DNA of 64,000 bases from Falsiroseomonas tokyonensis (GCF_019024325.1 NZ_JAFNJS010000009.1:1-64000), one strand, 5' to 3'; shown: positions 37,558 through 46,627, counted from the first letter of the stretch. A program made the numbers and translations. Notes: generated by a model from the sequence alone, not told the origin.

Positions 37558-37586
37558 GCCCCCACCCCAACCCTCCCCAGAGGGAG
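37558..37586. repeat. CCCTCCCCC intergenic repeat, partial copy D (convergent junction)
   Basis: The segment ccccaccccaaccctccccagagggag keeps the GGG-rich arm and a shortened palindromic core (CCCTCCCC-aga-GGGAG). It lies in the 49 bp between the Bug gene stop and the helicase stop and is the most decayed of the four copies. Confidence 0.5.
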
Positions 37587-37595
37587 TTTATTCGC

Positions 37596-39392
37596 TTAAC
37601 CCTGCGGGCGGCGCTTGGGGCCGGCGTAGGGCGCACGTGGCTTGTCGCCGCGGGGCGGGCCGCGATAGGCGCGGGGCGGGCCAGCCGGCCGTTCCGGGTG
37701 CATGGAACCAGCCGGCCGTTCCGGGTGCATGGAACCAGCCGGCCGTTCCGGCCGCGGCGGCGCCGGGCGGTCGCGCGGCGGCTCCCGCCGCGGGGCGCGG
37801 TTCGGCGCCGGCGCATGCGCCATCTGCTCGATCCGGATGCGGTCGTCGTCATCCCCCGTCTCACGCTGGGCAGACGCGGCAAAGCGCGCGGCGGCCCAGG
37901 GGGCGATCTCCACCCGGGTCTCGCGGTCCATCACCTCGATCCGGCCCACTTCCTTCCGCGTCAGGTCGCCCTTGCGGCAGACGAAGGGCAGGATCCAGCG
38001 CGGATCGGCCTGGTCGTGCCGGCCGATGGACAGGCGGAACCACACCCCCTCCCCGCCCTGTTCGCGCGGCGGGCGCGGGGCCGGGGGCGGCGGGGCCGAG
38101 AGTTCTTCAGGCGCGGGCAGGGAGGATCGCAGCGCCTGGAACAGCGCGGCCGCCACCTGCTCCGGCGTCTTGTCCACCAGCAGGGCGCGGGCGAGGTCCA
38201 GGTCATCCTCATCCGCCACCGCATCGACCGCGGTGCGGGCCTGGGCGGCCAGGCGCTCGCGGTCCTTGGCGCGGACATCCTCGGCGCTCGGCGGGCCGGA
38301 CCACTCGGCCTGGATGCGGGCATAGGACAGCAGCCGCTCCGCCAGGCGCCGGCGGGTATGCGCCACCATCAGCACCGCCACGCCCTTGCGCCCGGCGCGA
38401 CCGGTGCGGCCGGATCGGTGCTGCAGCGTCTCCTTGTCCCGCGGCAGCTCGGCATGGATGACCAGGCCGAGATCCGGCAGGTCGATGCCGCGCGCCGCGA
38501 CATCGGTGGCGACGCAGACCCGCGCGCGGCGGTCGCGCAGCGCCTGCAGCGCGCGGTTGCGCTCCGCCTGGGTCAGCTCGCCGGACAGGGCCACGGCCGA
38601 GAAGCCGCGCTCCACCAGGCTGCCATGCAGGCGGTTCACCTGTTCGCGCGTGTTGCAGAAGACCATGGCGCCGCCGGCATCGTACCAGCGCAGCGCATTG
38701 ACCACCGCGGCCTCCACCTCCCGCGGCCCGACCAGCATGGCGCGATAGGCGATGTCGCCATGCCGCTCGCCTTCCACCGTCGCCGCGATGCGCAGCGCAT
38801 TGCGCTGGTAGGAGGCGGCGAGCGCCACGATCTCCCGCGGCACGGTGGCCGAGAACATCAGGGTGCGCCGATCCTCCGGCGCGCCTTCCAGGATGGCTTC
38901 CAGGTCGTCCCGGAAGCCCATGTCCAGCATCTCATCGGCCTCGTCCAGCACGGCGGCGCGCAGCTGGGACAGGTCCATATTGGTGCGGTCGAGATGGTCC
39001 CGCAGCCGGCCCGGCGTGCCGACGACAATCTCCGCCCCGATGCCCAGCGCCCGCCGATCCGCCCGCACATCGGTGCCGCCGACGCAGGCGATCACGCGCA
39101 CATGGGTGCCGGAATAAAGCCAGGCCAGCTCGTCCCGCACCTGCATCGCCAATTCGCGCGTCGGCGCGATGACCAGCGCCAGCGGCAGCCGGCTGCGGCC
39201 GCCGGAGAGCACCTGCTCGGCAATGGCCAGGCCGAAGGCGACCGTCTTGCCGGAGCCGGTCTGGGCGGAGACCAGCAGGTCCCGCCCCGCGGTTGCAGGG
39301 TCCAGCACGGCGGCCTGGACGGGGGTGGGTTCGGCATAGCCGCGCTCGGCCAGGGCCTGGGCGAGACGCTCGGGGAGATCGGGAAAGGGCAT
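37596..39392 (-). CDS. DEAD-box ATP-dependent RNA helicase
   Basis: This is a 598-residue RNA helicase. It has the Q-motif (EPTPVQ near 21-26), motif I AQTGSGKT at 43-50, motif II DEAD at 150-153, motif III SAT near 180 and motif VI HRSGRTGRAGRKG near 330. A CsdA/DbpA-like RNA-binding domain follows at about 455-525 (VWFRLSIGRHDQADPRWILPFVCRKGDLTRKEVGRIEV). The last 70 residues are Arg/Pro-rich with a PERPAGSMH repeat. DeaD/DbpA proteins act in ribosome assembly and RNA turnover. The role here is probably ribosome biogenesis. Confidence 0.92.
   Translation of the reverse strand: MPFPDLPERLAQALAERGYAEPTPVQAAVLDPATAGRDLLVSAQTGSGKTVAFGLAIAEQVLSGGRSRLPLALVIAPTRELAMQVRDELAWLYSGTHVRVIACVGGTDVRADRRALGIGAEIVVGTPGRLRDHLDRTNMDLSQLRAAVLDEADEMLDMGFRDDLEAILEGAPEDRRTLMFSATVPREIVALAASYQRNALRIAATVEGERHGDIAYRAMLVGPREVEAAVVNALRWYDAGGAMVFCNTREQVNRLHGSLVERGFSAVALSGELTQAERNRALQALRDRRARVCVATDVAARGIDLPDLGLVIHAELPRDKETLQHRSGRTGRAGRKGVAVLMVAHTRRRLAERLLSYARIQAEWSGPPSAEDVRAKDRERLAAQARTAVDAVADEDDLDLARALLVDKTPEQVAAALFQALRSSLPAPEELSAPPPPAPRPPREQGGEGVWFRLSIGRHDQADPRWILPFVCRKGDLTRKEVGRIEVMDRETRVEIAPWAAARFAASAQRETGDDDDRIRIEQMAHAPAPNRAPRREPPRDRPAPPRPERPAGSMHPERPAGSMHPERPAGPPRAYRGPPRGDKPRAPYAGPKRRPQG
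37681..37751 (-). repeat. 27-bp tandem repeat inside the helicase gene
   Basis: A 27-bp unit (beginning ccagccggccgttccgggtg) is repeated exactly at 37681-37707 and 37708-37734, with a further partial unit to about 37751. In frame it encodes the nine-residue unit PERPAGSMH in the disordered C-terminal tail. Identical units point to recent slippage, so copy number may vary between strains. Confidence 0.85.
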
Positions 39393-39471
39393 TATGGCGG
39401 CTCTCTAGCCCATAGCGGCCCGGGACGCACGAAAACCCTGGCCGCAGCGCAGCATGGCTGACCCGCGCAAG

Positions 39472-40746
39472 CTACCCCCCGTGCAGCACCACCCCCGCCG
39501 CGCGCAGCCGGGCCAGCTCCTCCGCCCCCAGCAGCGGGCCCAGCACCGCGTCATTGTCCGCGCCCAGCCTGGGCGCCGGATTGCGCAGGATGCCCGGCGT
39601 TTCGGACAGGCGCGGCACCTCGCCATGCATGGGCAGCCAGCCCTCCGGCATCTCGGCATCCGGCACCTCGACCAGTGCCTCGCGCTCGGCAATGTAGGAA
39701 TCCGCGTCCAGCTCGGCCACATCCATGATCGGGCCGATGGTCACGCCGTCCCGGTCGAATTTCGCCAGCGCCTCCTCCCGGTCCATGCCCGCGATGGCAT
39801 CCCGGATCACGCCGTCGATCGCCTCGATATTCGCCAGGCGGTCGGGATTGGTCCGGAAACGCGGATCCTCCACCAGCTCCGGCCGGCCGATGCTGTGCAT
39901 GAGGCGCACGAAGACCGCCTGGGTGCTGGTGGACAGGCTCAGCCAGCCGCCATCCCTGGTGCGATAGGCATTGCGCGGCGCGGTATTGGTGCTGCGGCTG
40001 CCGGTGCGGGGCTTCACCTTCCCGCTGACCCGCCAATTCGCCATCTGCGGCTCCAGCACCGCAAAGATCGGCTCGAATAGCGAGAGGTCCACCACCTGGC
40101 CCTGCCCGCTCCGCGCCGCATGCCACAGCGCGATCATGGCGGCCGAGGCGCCATACAACCCCGCATAGGCATCCGCCATGAACATCGGCGGCAGCACCGG
40201 CTCCCGGTCCGCGAAACCGTTCAGCGCCGCAAAACCGGCATAGCCCTCCACCAGCGTCCCGAATCCCGGCTTGTGGCGGAACGGCCCGGTCTGTCCCCAG
40301 CCGGAAATCCGCACGATCACCAGCTTCGGATTGATCGCCCGCAGCACCTCCGGCGCCAGGCCCATTTCCTCCAGCACACCCGGCCGGAAACTCTCGACGA
40401 AGATGTCGGCCCCGGCCACCAGCCGCTTCACCACCGCGATCGCCTCGGCCTGGCGCAGATCCAGGCAGAGGCTGCGCTTGTTGCGGCACCAGGTCTTCCA
40501 GGCGGTCTCGATGCCGCCCACCTTCCAGGCGCGCAGGCTGTCCCCCGCCGGGGGCTCCACCTTCAGCACCTCCGCCCCATGATCGGCCAGCACCTTGGTG
40601 AGCATATTGCCGGCGACCAGGCGCGAGAGATCCACCACCCGGACCCCCTCCAGCGCCCCGCGCGCCGCCGGGTCAAACTGCCGCCGCCGCTTCGGCTGCC
40701 GCGCCTTGCCTTGCTGCACCCGCAGACCCCTCCCCACCCGCGGCAA
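39472..40746 (-). CDS. CaiB/BaiF family CoA-transferase (class III)
   Basis: This is a 424-residue family III CoA-transferase that moves CoA between carboxylic acids. The fold begins LEGVRVVDLSRLVAGNMLTKVLADHGAEVLKVEPP; CRNKRSLCLDLRQAEA and the catalytic Asp D192 in MADAYAGLYG follow. The first 30 or so residues (VGRGLRVQQGKARQPKRRRQ) are basic and atypical, so the true start may be later, near residue 27-33. It diverges from the OxyR-type gene with a 111-bp gap. No acyl-CoA dehydrogenase or thiolase is adjacent. The acid substrate is unknown. Confidence 0.85.
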   Translation of the reverse strand: MPRVGRGLRVQQGKARQPKRRRQFDPAARGALEGVRVVDLSRLVAGNMLTKVLADHGAEVLKVEPPAGDSLRAWKVGGIETAWKTWCRNKRSLCLDLRQAEAIAVVKRLVAGADIFVESFRPGVLEEMGLAPEVLRAINPKLVIVRISGWGQTGPFRHKPGFGTLVEGYAGFAALNGFADREPVLPPMFMADAYAGLYGASAAMIALWHAARSGQGQVVDLSLFEPIFAVLEPQMANWRVSGKVKPRTGSRSTNTAPRNAYRTRDGGWLSLSTSTQAVFVRLMHSIGRPELVEDPRFRTNPDRLANIEAIDGVIRDAIAGMDREEALAKFDRDGVTIGPIMDVAELDADSYIAEREALVEVPDAEMPEGWLPMHGEVPRLSETPGILRNPAPRLGADNDAVLGPLLGAEELARLRAAGVVLHGG

Positions 40747-40857
40747 GGCGTAGGCGCGGGTCTGGGACCGGTCAATCCGCCCCCTCGCCGACCCCGCCGG
40801 CCGCTAGACCGTTTACGTTTAGATGCGTATCTGCACCCTGCCGCAGGGAAAACTCTC
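40747..40857. promoter_or_regulatory. Divergent promoter region between the CoA-transferase and oxyR-type genes
   Basis: This 111-bp gap holds an imperfect dyad AGATGCGTATCT (40821-40832, 10 of 12 symmetric) 26 bp before the regulator start. It could be a LysR-type site, which usually has a T-N11-A core near such a dyad. Autoregulation and control of the neighbour are inferred from the divergent layout. Confidence 0.35.
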
Positions 40858-41796
40858 ATGACACTCGCCGGCCTGTCGCTGCGTGACCTCGAATACCTCC
40901 TCGCCGTGGCGGAGCACCTCAGCTTCGGCCGCGCCGCCCAGGCCTGCGCCGTCAGCCAACCCACCCTCTCCGCCCAGATCCGCAAGATCGAGGAACTGCT
41001 GCAGGTCGAATGCTTCGAACGCGCCCCGCGCGGCGTGCTCGTCACCGCCCGCGGCGCCGAACTGATCGCCCAGGCCCGCCTCGTCGTCGCCGAAGCCCGC
41101 CGGATGTTCGAGATCGCGGCGGCCGGCGCGGCACCCCTCGAAGGCACCTTCCGCCTCGGCGTCATCTCCACCCTCGGCCCCTACCTGGTCCCCTTCCTGC
41201 TGAAGCCGCTGCGCGCCCGCTTCCCCCACCTCCGCCTGCTGCTCTCCGAAGGGCTCACCCGCCACCTGGCCCGCCAGGTGGAGGACGGCGAACTCGACGC
41301 CATCCTCGCCGCCTCCCCCCTGCCCGGGCCGGACCTCACCGAACTGAAGCTGTTCCGGGAGGAATTCGTCCTGGTGGTCCCCCGCGACCACCCCCTCGCC
41401 CGCGTCGAACAGGTGATGCGCGACGACATCCCAACCCCGGAACTCATCCTGCTCAGCGAAGGCCACTGCCTGCGCGACCACGCGATCGCCTACTGCCCCA
41501 CCCGCCTGCAGGTCGACCGCCCCGAACTCCAGGCCGCCAGCCTGGAAACCCTGCGCCAGATGGTCGCCGCCGGCGTCGGCGTCTCCTTCATGCCGCAACT
41601 CGCCGTGCAGATCGGCGCCCTGCTCGACGACATGGTCGCCTACCGCCGCATCAGCGACGCCAACCTGGGCCGCGACGTCGCCCTGTTCCACCGCCCCGGC
41701 TTCAGCCGCATCCGCGACGTCCGCCTCCTCCGCCAAGCCATCCGCGAAATCCTGGCCGAGCACAGCGCCGTCAAAGTGGCGACGACGCTGGCGTAG
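40858..41796 (+). CDS. oxyR: LysR-family regulator of the OxyR type
   Basis: This is a 312-residue LysR-type regulator. It has the N-terminal helix-turn-helix (LEYLLAVAEHLSFGRAAQACAVSQPTLSAQIRKIEELL) and a C-terminal effector domain. The segment SEGHCLRDHAIAYC places C204 and C213 at the same spacing as C199 and C208 of E. coli OxyR (GHCLRDQAMGFC), the peroxide-sensing disulfide pair. It would therefore sense hydrogen peroxide. No katG or ahpC is adjacent; only the divergent CoA-transferase. The ATG at 40858 gives the correct HTH distance. The symbol is assigned on the Cys pair. Confidence 0.8.
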   Translation: MTLAGLSLRDLEYLLAVAEHLSFGRAAQACAVSQPTLSAQIRKIEELLQVECFERAPRGVLVTARGAELIAQARLVVAEARRMFEIAAAGAAPLEGTFRLGVISTLGPYLVPFLLKPLRARFPHLRLLLSEGLTRHLARQVEDGELDAILAASPLPGPDLTELKLFREEFVLVVPRDHPLARVEQVMRDDIPTPELILLSEGHCLRDHAIAYCPTRLQVDRPELQAASLETLRQMVAAGVGVSFMPQLAVQIGALLDDMVAYRRISDANLGRDVALFHRPGFSRIRDVRLLRQAIREILAEHSAVKVATTLA

Positions 41797-41823
41797 GGTC
41801 GAGGGGGCGCGGCGCCGGTGGCT

Positions 41824-42037
41824 TCGCAGGAGGGGCTCTGCCCCTCCCGCACCCTCCCCGCCAGGAGGCAGCGGCCTCCTGGACCTCAGGACCTTTGAGT
41901 AGAAATGGAGAGGGGGCCGAAGCGGCCGCATGATCTGCGGTACCGCCGGCCCCCTCTCCATTTCTACTCATGATTCAAGGGTTCCAAGGGGCCACTGCCC
42001 CTTGGCAGGGGGTGCAGGGGGACAGCGTCCCCCTGCA
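41824..42037 (-). repeat. Hairpin-array intergenic element, copy 2 (inverted relative to copy 1)
   Basis: The same five stem-loops as at 9604-9813 appear in reverse order: aggggctctgcccct near 41831-41845, CCAGGAGGC arms at 41861-41882, the central 22-bp arms near 41896-41917 and 41947-41968, CCAAGGGGC arms near 41983-42004, and GCAGGGGGA arms near 42013-42035. The central arms read GAGTAGAAATGG where copy 1 reads GAGCAGGAATGG; both arms changed together. The element sits between two converging genes. Confidence 0.85.
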
Positions 42038-42059
42038 AACCACCCAGCGCCCGCCCCCC

Positions 42060-43028
42060 TCACCCTTCGACCGCGATGCCCGCTCTTTGGATGACGCTGC
42101 GCCAGCGCGGGATTTCGGCGGTGAGTTGGGTGGTCAGGGCGGTGGGGCCGTCGAGGCGGATGATGGCGGCGGCGGGTTCCAGGCGGGCGATCAGGGTTTC
42201 GTCGGTTTTCATGGCGGTAAGTTCGGTGACCAGGCGGTTGGTCAGGTTTTCGGGCAGGCCTTTGGGCGCGAACATGGCGAACCAGTTGGGGGCGGCGTAG
42301 CCGGGCACGAGTTCGGCGATGGCGGGGATTTCGGGCACGGCGGGCACGCGGTTGGGCATGGTCATGCCGAGCAGGCGGGCGCGGCCCTGGCGGTGGTGGG
42401 TCAGGACTTCGACGGTGCTGCCGAAGACGAAGTCGATTTCGCCGGTGTAGATCGCGTTCACCGCCTGGCTGACGCCGCGGTAGGGCACGTGGACGGTTTC
42501 GATACCGGCCAGCGCCGCGAATTGCGCGCCGGCCAGGTGGTTGGCGGAGCCGACGCCGCCGGAGCCGTAGGTGAGCTTGCCGGGGTTGGCCTTGGCTTCG
42601 GCGATGAGGCTGGCGAGGTCGGTGAAGCGGCTGTCGGCGCGCACCATCATGCCGGCGGGCACGTCGCAGACGACGGTCAGCGGGGCCAGGTCGCGCAGCG
42701 GGTCGAAGTTCAGCTGGCGTTGCAGCGTCGGCAGGATGGAGATGGAGGAGGAGATGAACAGCAACGTGCCGCCGTCGGGCGGGGCGTTGGCCACCATCTG
42801 CGCGCCGAGTCCGCCGCCGACGCCGGGTCGGTTCTCGATGAAGAAGGTGGCGCCGAGGGTGCGGCTGAGGCGGTCGGCGATGATGCGGGCGGGGATGTCC
42901 TGCGGGCCGCCGGCGGCGAAGGGGATGATGATCTTCACCTGGCGGATCGGCCAGGTGTCCTGGGCGCGCGCGAGGAGGGGCGCGGCCAGCCCGCCTGCGG
43001 CCAGCAGCAGGGCGTTGCGTCGGTTCAT
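42060..43028 (-). CDS. Bug-family tripartite tricarboxylate transporter receptor
   Basis: This is a 322-residue periplasmic receptor. Signal peptide MNRRNALLLAAGGLAAPLLARAQ, then PIRQVKIIIPFAAGGPQDIPARIIADRL; LTYGSGGVGSANHLAGAQFAAL and VPYRGVSQAVNAIYTG are standard Bug segments. It is divergent from the GalD-like tautomerase gene (154-bp gap), and that unit processes carboxylic acids, so an oxo- or tricarboxylate ligand is plausible. There is no TctA/TctB gene here. Codon use looks like its neighbours. Confidence 0.87.
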   Translation of the reverse strand: MNRRNALLLAAGGLAAPLLARAQDTWPIRQVKIIIPFAAGGPQDIPARIIADRLSRTLGATFFIENRPGVGGGLGAQMVANAPPDGGTLLFISSSISILPTLQRQLNFDPLRDLAPLTVVCDVPAGMMVRADSRFTDLASLIAEAKANPGKLTYGSGGVGSANHLAGAQFAALAGIETVHVPYRGVSQAVNAIYTGEIDFVFGSTVEVLTHHRQGRARLLGMTMPNRVPAVPEIPAIAELVPGYAAPNWFAMFAPKGLPENLTNRLVTELTAMKTDETLIARLEPAAAIIRLDGPTALTTQLTAEIPRWRSVIQRAGIAVEG

Positions 43029-43182
43029 CCTGGGTCCTCCGGTTCGGCCGGTCTGGGCGGCCGTTATCCCGCCATTCTGGACTTCCGCGCGTCAGCCGTC
43101 ACCCTGCTACGCGGCGGGCGCGCTTCCCCAGGCGCATGAAGCGGGCGTATGCGGGGGGGATATCGTGCCGCAAGGACCTCCG

Positions 43183-44283
43183 ATGACCCTCCAGACCGCG
43201 ATTCCCTGCACCTTCATGCGCGGCGGCACCAGCCGCGGCCCCTATTTCCTGCGGAGTGACCTGCCCGAGGGGCGGGAGGACGCGGGCAAGGTGTTGCTGG
43301 CGGTGATGGGATCACCGGATGCGCGGCAGATCAACGGCTTGGGGGGCGGCACGACGCTGACCAGCAAGACGGTGATGGTCAGCAAGGCGGCGCCCGGGGA
43401 GAAGCAGCAGGTGGATTACCTGTTTGCCCAGGTCTCGGTGGACCAGGCGGTGGTCGATTGGGGTCCGACCTGCGGCAATATGCTGGCCGGCATCGGCCCC
43501 TTTGCCATCGAGAACGGCCTGGTGCCGCCCGAGGATGGCGAGACCAAGGTGCTGATCCGTGCCGTGAACACCGGCGCACTGATCGAGGCGGTGGTGCAGA
43601 CCCCGGGTGGGCGGGTGACCTATGATGGGGAGGCCGCGATCGCCGGCGTGCCTGGGACGGCCGCGCCCATCGTGCTGAACTTTGCCGAGGCCGTGGGTGG
43701 GGCGACGGGCAAGCTGATGCCGACCGGCAATCCGCTGGACCGGATCGAGGAGGTGGATGTCACCTGCCTGGATGTCGCGATGCCGGTGGTGATCGCGAGG
43801 GCGCGCGACCTCGGCAAGACGGCGCGGGAGAGTGCCAAGGAGCTGGACGCCGACCGCGATTTCATGGCGCGGATCGAGCGCATCCGTCGTGCGGCCGGCC
43901 TAGCCATGGGCATGGGCGATGTGGCGGGCAAGGTGATGCCGAAGTTCGCCATGGTGGGCGAGCCCGCGGGCGGCCAGGGCGTCGCCGCGCGCTACTTCAC
44001 GCCGCTGGCCTGCCATGAGGCGATGGCGGTGACCGGCGGCATCTGCATCGCCAGCGCCTGCAAGTTGCCGGGCACGGTGGCCGAAGGGATCGCGATGGTG
44101 AATGCCGAGGCGCGGGAGATGGTGACGCTGGAGCATCCGACCGGGGTGATGGAGGCGGTGATCACCACCGGCACGGCGGAGGATGGCAGCGCGACGATCC
44201 TGGGCGGCGGCACGCTGCGCACCGCACGCCGGATCATGAAGGGCGAGGTCTATATCCCGGCCAAGGTCTGGGCCGGCAAGTGA
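43183..44283 (+). CDS. PrpF/GalD-family isomerase (4-oxalomesaconate tautomerase-like)
   Basis: This is a 366-residue PrpF-family protein of the DapF-like fold. PrpF and GalD move double bonds in methylaconitate and 4-oxalomesaconate. The N-terminal motif PCTFMRGGTSRGPYFLRSDLP and the WGPTCGNMLAGIGPFAIE segment (catalytic Cys region) are present, as is YFTPLACHEAMAVTGGICIASA. The ATG at 43183 has aagga upstream. The stop overlaps the next GTG start by 4 nt, so it is coupled to the Ldh-like gene. The pair and the divergent Bug receptor suggest a small carboxylate catabolic unit. Confidence 0.85.
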   Translation: MTLQTAIPCTFMRGGTSRGPYFLRSDLPEGREDAGKVLLAVMGSPDARQINGLGGGTTLTSKTVMVSKAAPGEKQQVDYLFAQVSVDQAVVDWGPTCGNMLAGIGPFAIENGLVPPEDGETKVLIRAVNTGALIEAVVQTPGGRVTYDGEAAIAGVPGTAAPIVLNFAEAVGGATGKLMPTGNPLDRIEEVDVTCLDVAMPVVIARARDLGKTARESAKELDADRDFMARIERIRRAAGLAMGMGDVAGKVMPKFAMVGEPAGGQGVAARYFTPLACHEAMAVTGGICIASACKLPGTVAEGIAMVNAEAREMVTLEHPTGVMEAVITTGTAEDGSATILGGGTLRTARRIMKGEVYIPAKVWAGK

Positions 44284-45308
44284 GCCTGGAACGCATCGAG
44301 GAGGCCGCGCTGCTGGATCTGGCCACGCGCGCCTTGGCGCGCGGCGGCATGCGGGCCGAGGAGGCAGCGCCGGCGGCGCGGGTGCTGGTGCTGGCGGAGC
44401 TGGCGGGGCTCACCACGCATGGCATCAGCCGCGTCGGCCAGTATCTGGACCGGGTGAAGGTCGGCGGCATCGATCCGCAGGCGGCGGTGCGGGTGGCCCG
44501 CGTGATGCCGGCGCTGGCCATGGTGGATGGGCGCAACGGCATCGGCCCGCTGGTCGGCATGGTCGGGCTGGAGGCGGCGCTGGCGGGCGCGCGGGATTGC
44601 GGCATCGGCGCCGCCTTCGCCCGCGGCAGCAACCACTTCGGGCCCATCCTGCCCTATGCGCTGATCGCGGCGGAGCAGGGCTTCGCCAGCATCATCGCCT
44701 CCAACGCGACGACGACGATCGCGCCCTGGGGTGGGCGGGATACGCGGCTGGGCAACAACCCGATCGGCATCGGCGTGCCCAATCCGGGCGGCAATCCGGT
44801 GATCCTGGACATGGCCTTGTCCGTCGCGGCGCGGGCCAAGATCCGGGACCTGGCGGCCAGCGGGGCGCCGCTGCCGGAGGGCTGGGCGGCGGATGCCGAA
44901 GGGCGCCCGACCACGGATGCCAAGTCGGCGCTCGCCGGCTTCCTGCTGCCGGTGGGCGGCCACAAGGGCTATGGGCTGGCGGTGATGGTGGACCTGCTGG
45001 CCGGGCTGCTCTCGGGGGCGGCCTTCCTCAGCCATGTGCAGGCCTGGGACAAGAACCCGGAGGTGGCGCAGAACCTCGGCCATGTCTTCATCGCCATCGA
45101 TGCGACGAAGCTGGCGGCGCCGGAAACGCTCGCCGCGCGCATGGCGGATTTCATCGGTATCCTGCACGCCACGCCGCCGGCCGATCCGGCACGGCCGGTG
45201 ATGGTGCCGGGCGAGCGGGAATTGGCGCGGCTGCGGCAGCAGCGGGCGGAAGGCGCCGAGGTGAAGCGAGCGGAGCTGGATCGCCTGCGGGCGCTGGCGG
45301 CGGGCTGA
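44280..45308 (+). CDS. Malate/L-lactate dehydrogenase family (Ldh2/MDH-type) oxidoreductase
   Basis: This is a 342-residue NAD(P)-dependent 2-oxoacid reductase of the Ldh2 family, unrelated to classical MDH. THGISRVGQYLDRV near the N-terminus, ARGSNHFGPILPYAL, TTTIAPWGG, NPIGIGVPN and VGGHKGYGLAVMVDLLAGLLSG are characteristic. The GTG start at 44280 overlaps the GalD-like stop by 4 nt. It probably reduces a 2-oxoacid made by the neighbouring isomerase route. An MFS gene follows after 8 bp. Confidence 0.88.
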   Translation: MSLERIEEAALLDLATRALARGGMRAEEAAPAARVLVLAELAGLTTHGISRVGQYLDRVKVGGIDPQAAVRVARVMPALAMVDGRNGIGPLVGMVGLEAALAGARDCGIGAAFARGSNHFGPILPYALIAAEQGFASIIASNATTTIAPWGGRDTRLGNNPIGIGVPNPGGNPVILDMALSVAARAKIRDLAASGAPLPEGWAADAEGRPTTDAKSALAGFLLPVGGHKGYGLAVMVDLLAGLLSGAAFLSHVQAWDKNPEVAQNLGHVFIAIDATKLAAPETLAARMADFIGILHATPPADPARPVMVPGERELARLRQQRAEGAEVKRAELDRLRALAAG

Positions 45309-45316
45309 GCACCCGG

Positions 45317-46627
45317 ATGCAGGAAGCCGCGCCGGCCGCCGCCCCGGGCGCCCTGTCCCTGCTCCGGCAGCGGCCCTTCGCCCTGTTCCTCTTCTCCCGC
45401 ATCCTTTCCGCGGCCGCGCTGCAGGTACAGGTGGTGGCGGTGGGCTGGCAGGTCTACGAACTGACGGACAGCGCCCTGGCGCTGGGCCTGGTGGGGCTGG
45501 CGCAGTTCCTGCCGATGCTGCTGCTGACCCTGGTGGTGGGCCAGGTGGCGGACCGGGTCGATCGGCGCCTGCTGGTCGGCATCTGCCGCATCGTCACCGC
45601 GGCCGGCGGCTTCGGCCTGGCCTGGGGCAGCCTGGCCGGCTGGCTGGATCGCGATGCGATCTTCGCCTTCGTCGTGCTCTTCGGCGCTGCGCGGGCCTTC
45701 GAGATGCCGGCCCAGCAGGCGCTGATTTCCGGCGTGGTGGCGGCGCCGGACCTGCCGCGCGCCATGGCCATGGGGTCTTCGGCCAACCAGGTGGCGACCA
45801 TCTGCGGCCCGGCGCTGGGCGGCTTCCTCTATGCGCTGGGCGGTGCCACCGCGGCCTATGGCGTGGCGGCGCTGGCCTTCCTGCTGGCCGGGCTGATGGT
45901 GCTGGCCATCCGCATCCCGCCACGCAACCTGATGCGCGGCAAGGTGACGATGGAAAGCCTGTTCTCCGGCCTCACCTTCATCTGGTCCCGCCCGGCGCTG
46001 CTCGGCGCCGTCTCGCTCGACATGGTGGCGGTGCTGCTGGGCGGCGCGGCGGCGCTGTTTCCGATCTATGCGAAGGATATCCTGCAGACCGGCCCCTGGG
46101 GGCTCGGCCTGCTGCGCGCCTCGCCGGCCATCGGGGCGCTGGCCATGTCCCTTCTGCTGACCTGGCGGCCTTTGTCGCGCCACGCCGGGACGCGCATGTT
46201 CATCGCCGTGATCCTGTTCGGCCTGGCGACCATCGTCTTTGGCCTGTCGCGATCGCTGATCCTGTCGAGTGCCGCCCTGGTGGTGCTGGGGGCGGCGGAT
46301 GTAGTCAGCGTCGTGGTACGCCAATCGCTCGTGCAGCTTGCCACGCCGGATGAGATGCGCGGGCGCGTGGCGGCCGTGAATTCGCTGTTCATCGGCACCT
46401 CGAACCAGCTGGGCGAATTCGAATCCGGCGTGGCCGCGGCGCTGCTGGGTCCGGTTGCCGCGGTTGTGCTGGGCGGTGTCGGAACCGTGCTGGTGGCAAT
46501 CGCCTGGATGCGATGGTTCCCGGCGCTGCGCGCGATCGATCGGCTGGAGGATGTCCGGCCTGTATCCAACATGGCGGATGACACAGGCGGACATGTCTCG
46601 ACCGGGCGAAAGCAAGGAAACGATTGA
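45317..46627 (+). CDS. Major facilitator superfamily transporter (MFS_3/EntS-like)
   Basis: This 436-residue inner-membrane protein has about 12 TM helices. The loop between TM2 and TM3 reads GQVADRVDRRLLVGICR, the MFS signature, and the FEMPAQQALISGVV segment is typical of the MFS_3 (PF05977) exporter group. The last 30 residues are hydrophilic. It starts 8 bp after the Ldh-like gene, probably as part of the same transcript, and might move the acid handled there. It overlaps the putative start of the hybrid kinase by up to 50 bp. Confidence 0.85.
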   Translation: MQEAAPAAAPGALSLLRQRPFALFLFSRILSAAALQVQVVAVGWQVYELTDSALALGLVGLAQFLPMLLLTLVVGQVADRVDRRLLVGICRIVTAAGGFGLAWGSLAGWLDRDAIFAFVVLFGAARAFEMPAQQALISGVVAAPDLPRAMAMGSSANQVATICGPALGGFLYALGGATAAYGVAALAFLLAGLMVLAIRIPPRNLMRGKVTMESLFSGLTFIWSRPALLGAVSLDMVAVLLGGAAALFPIYAKDILQTGPWGLGLLRASPAIGALAMSLLLTWRPLSRHAGTRMFIAVILFGLATIVFGLSRSLILSSAALVVLGAADVVSVVVRQSLVQLATPDEMRGRVAAVNSLFIGTSNQLGEFESGVAAALLGPVAAVVLGGVGTVLVAIAWMRWFPALRAIDRLEDVRPVSNMADDTGGHVSTGRKQGND

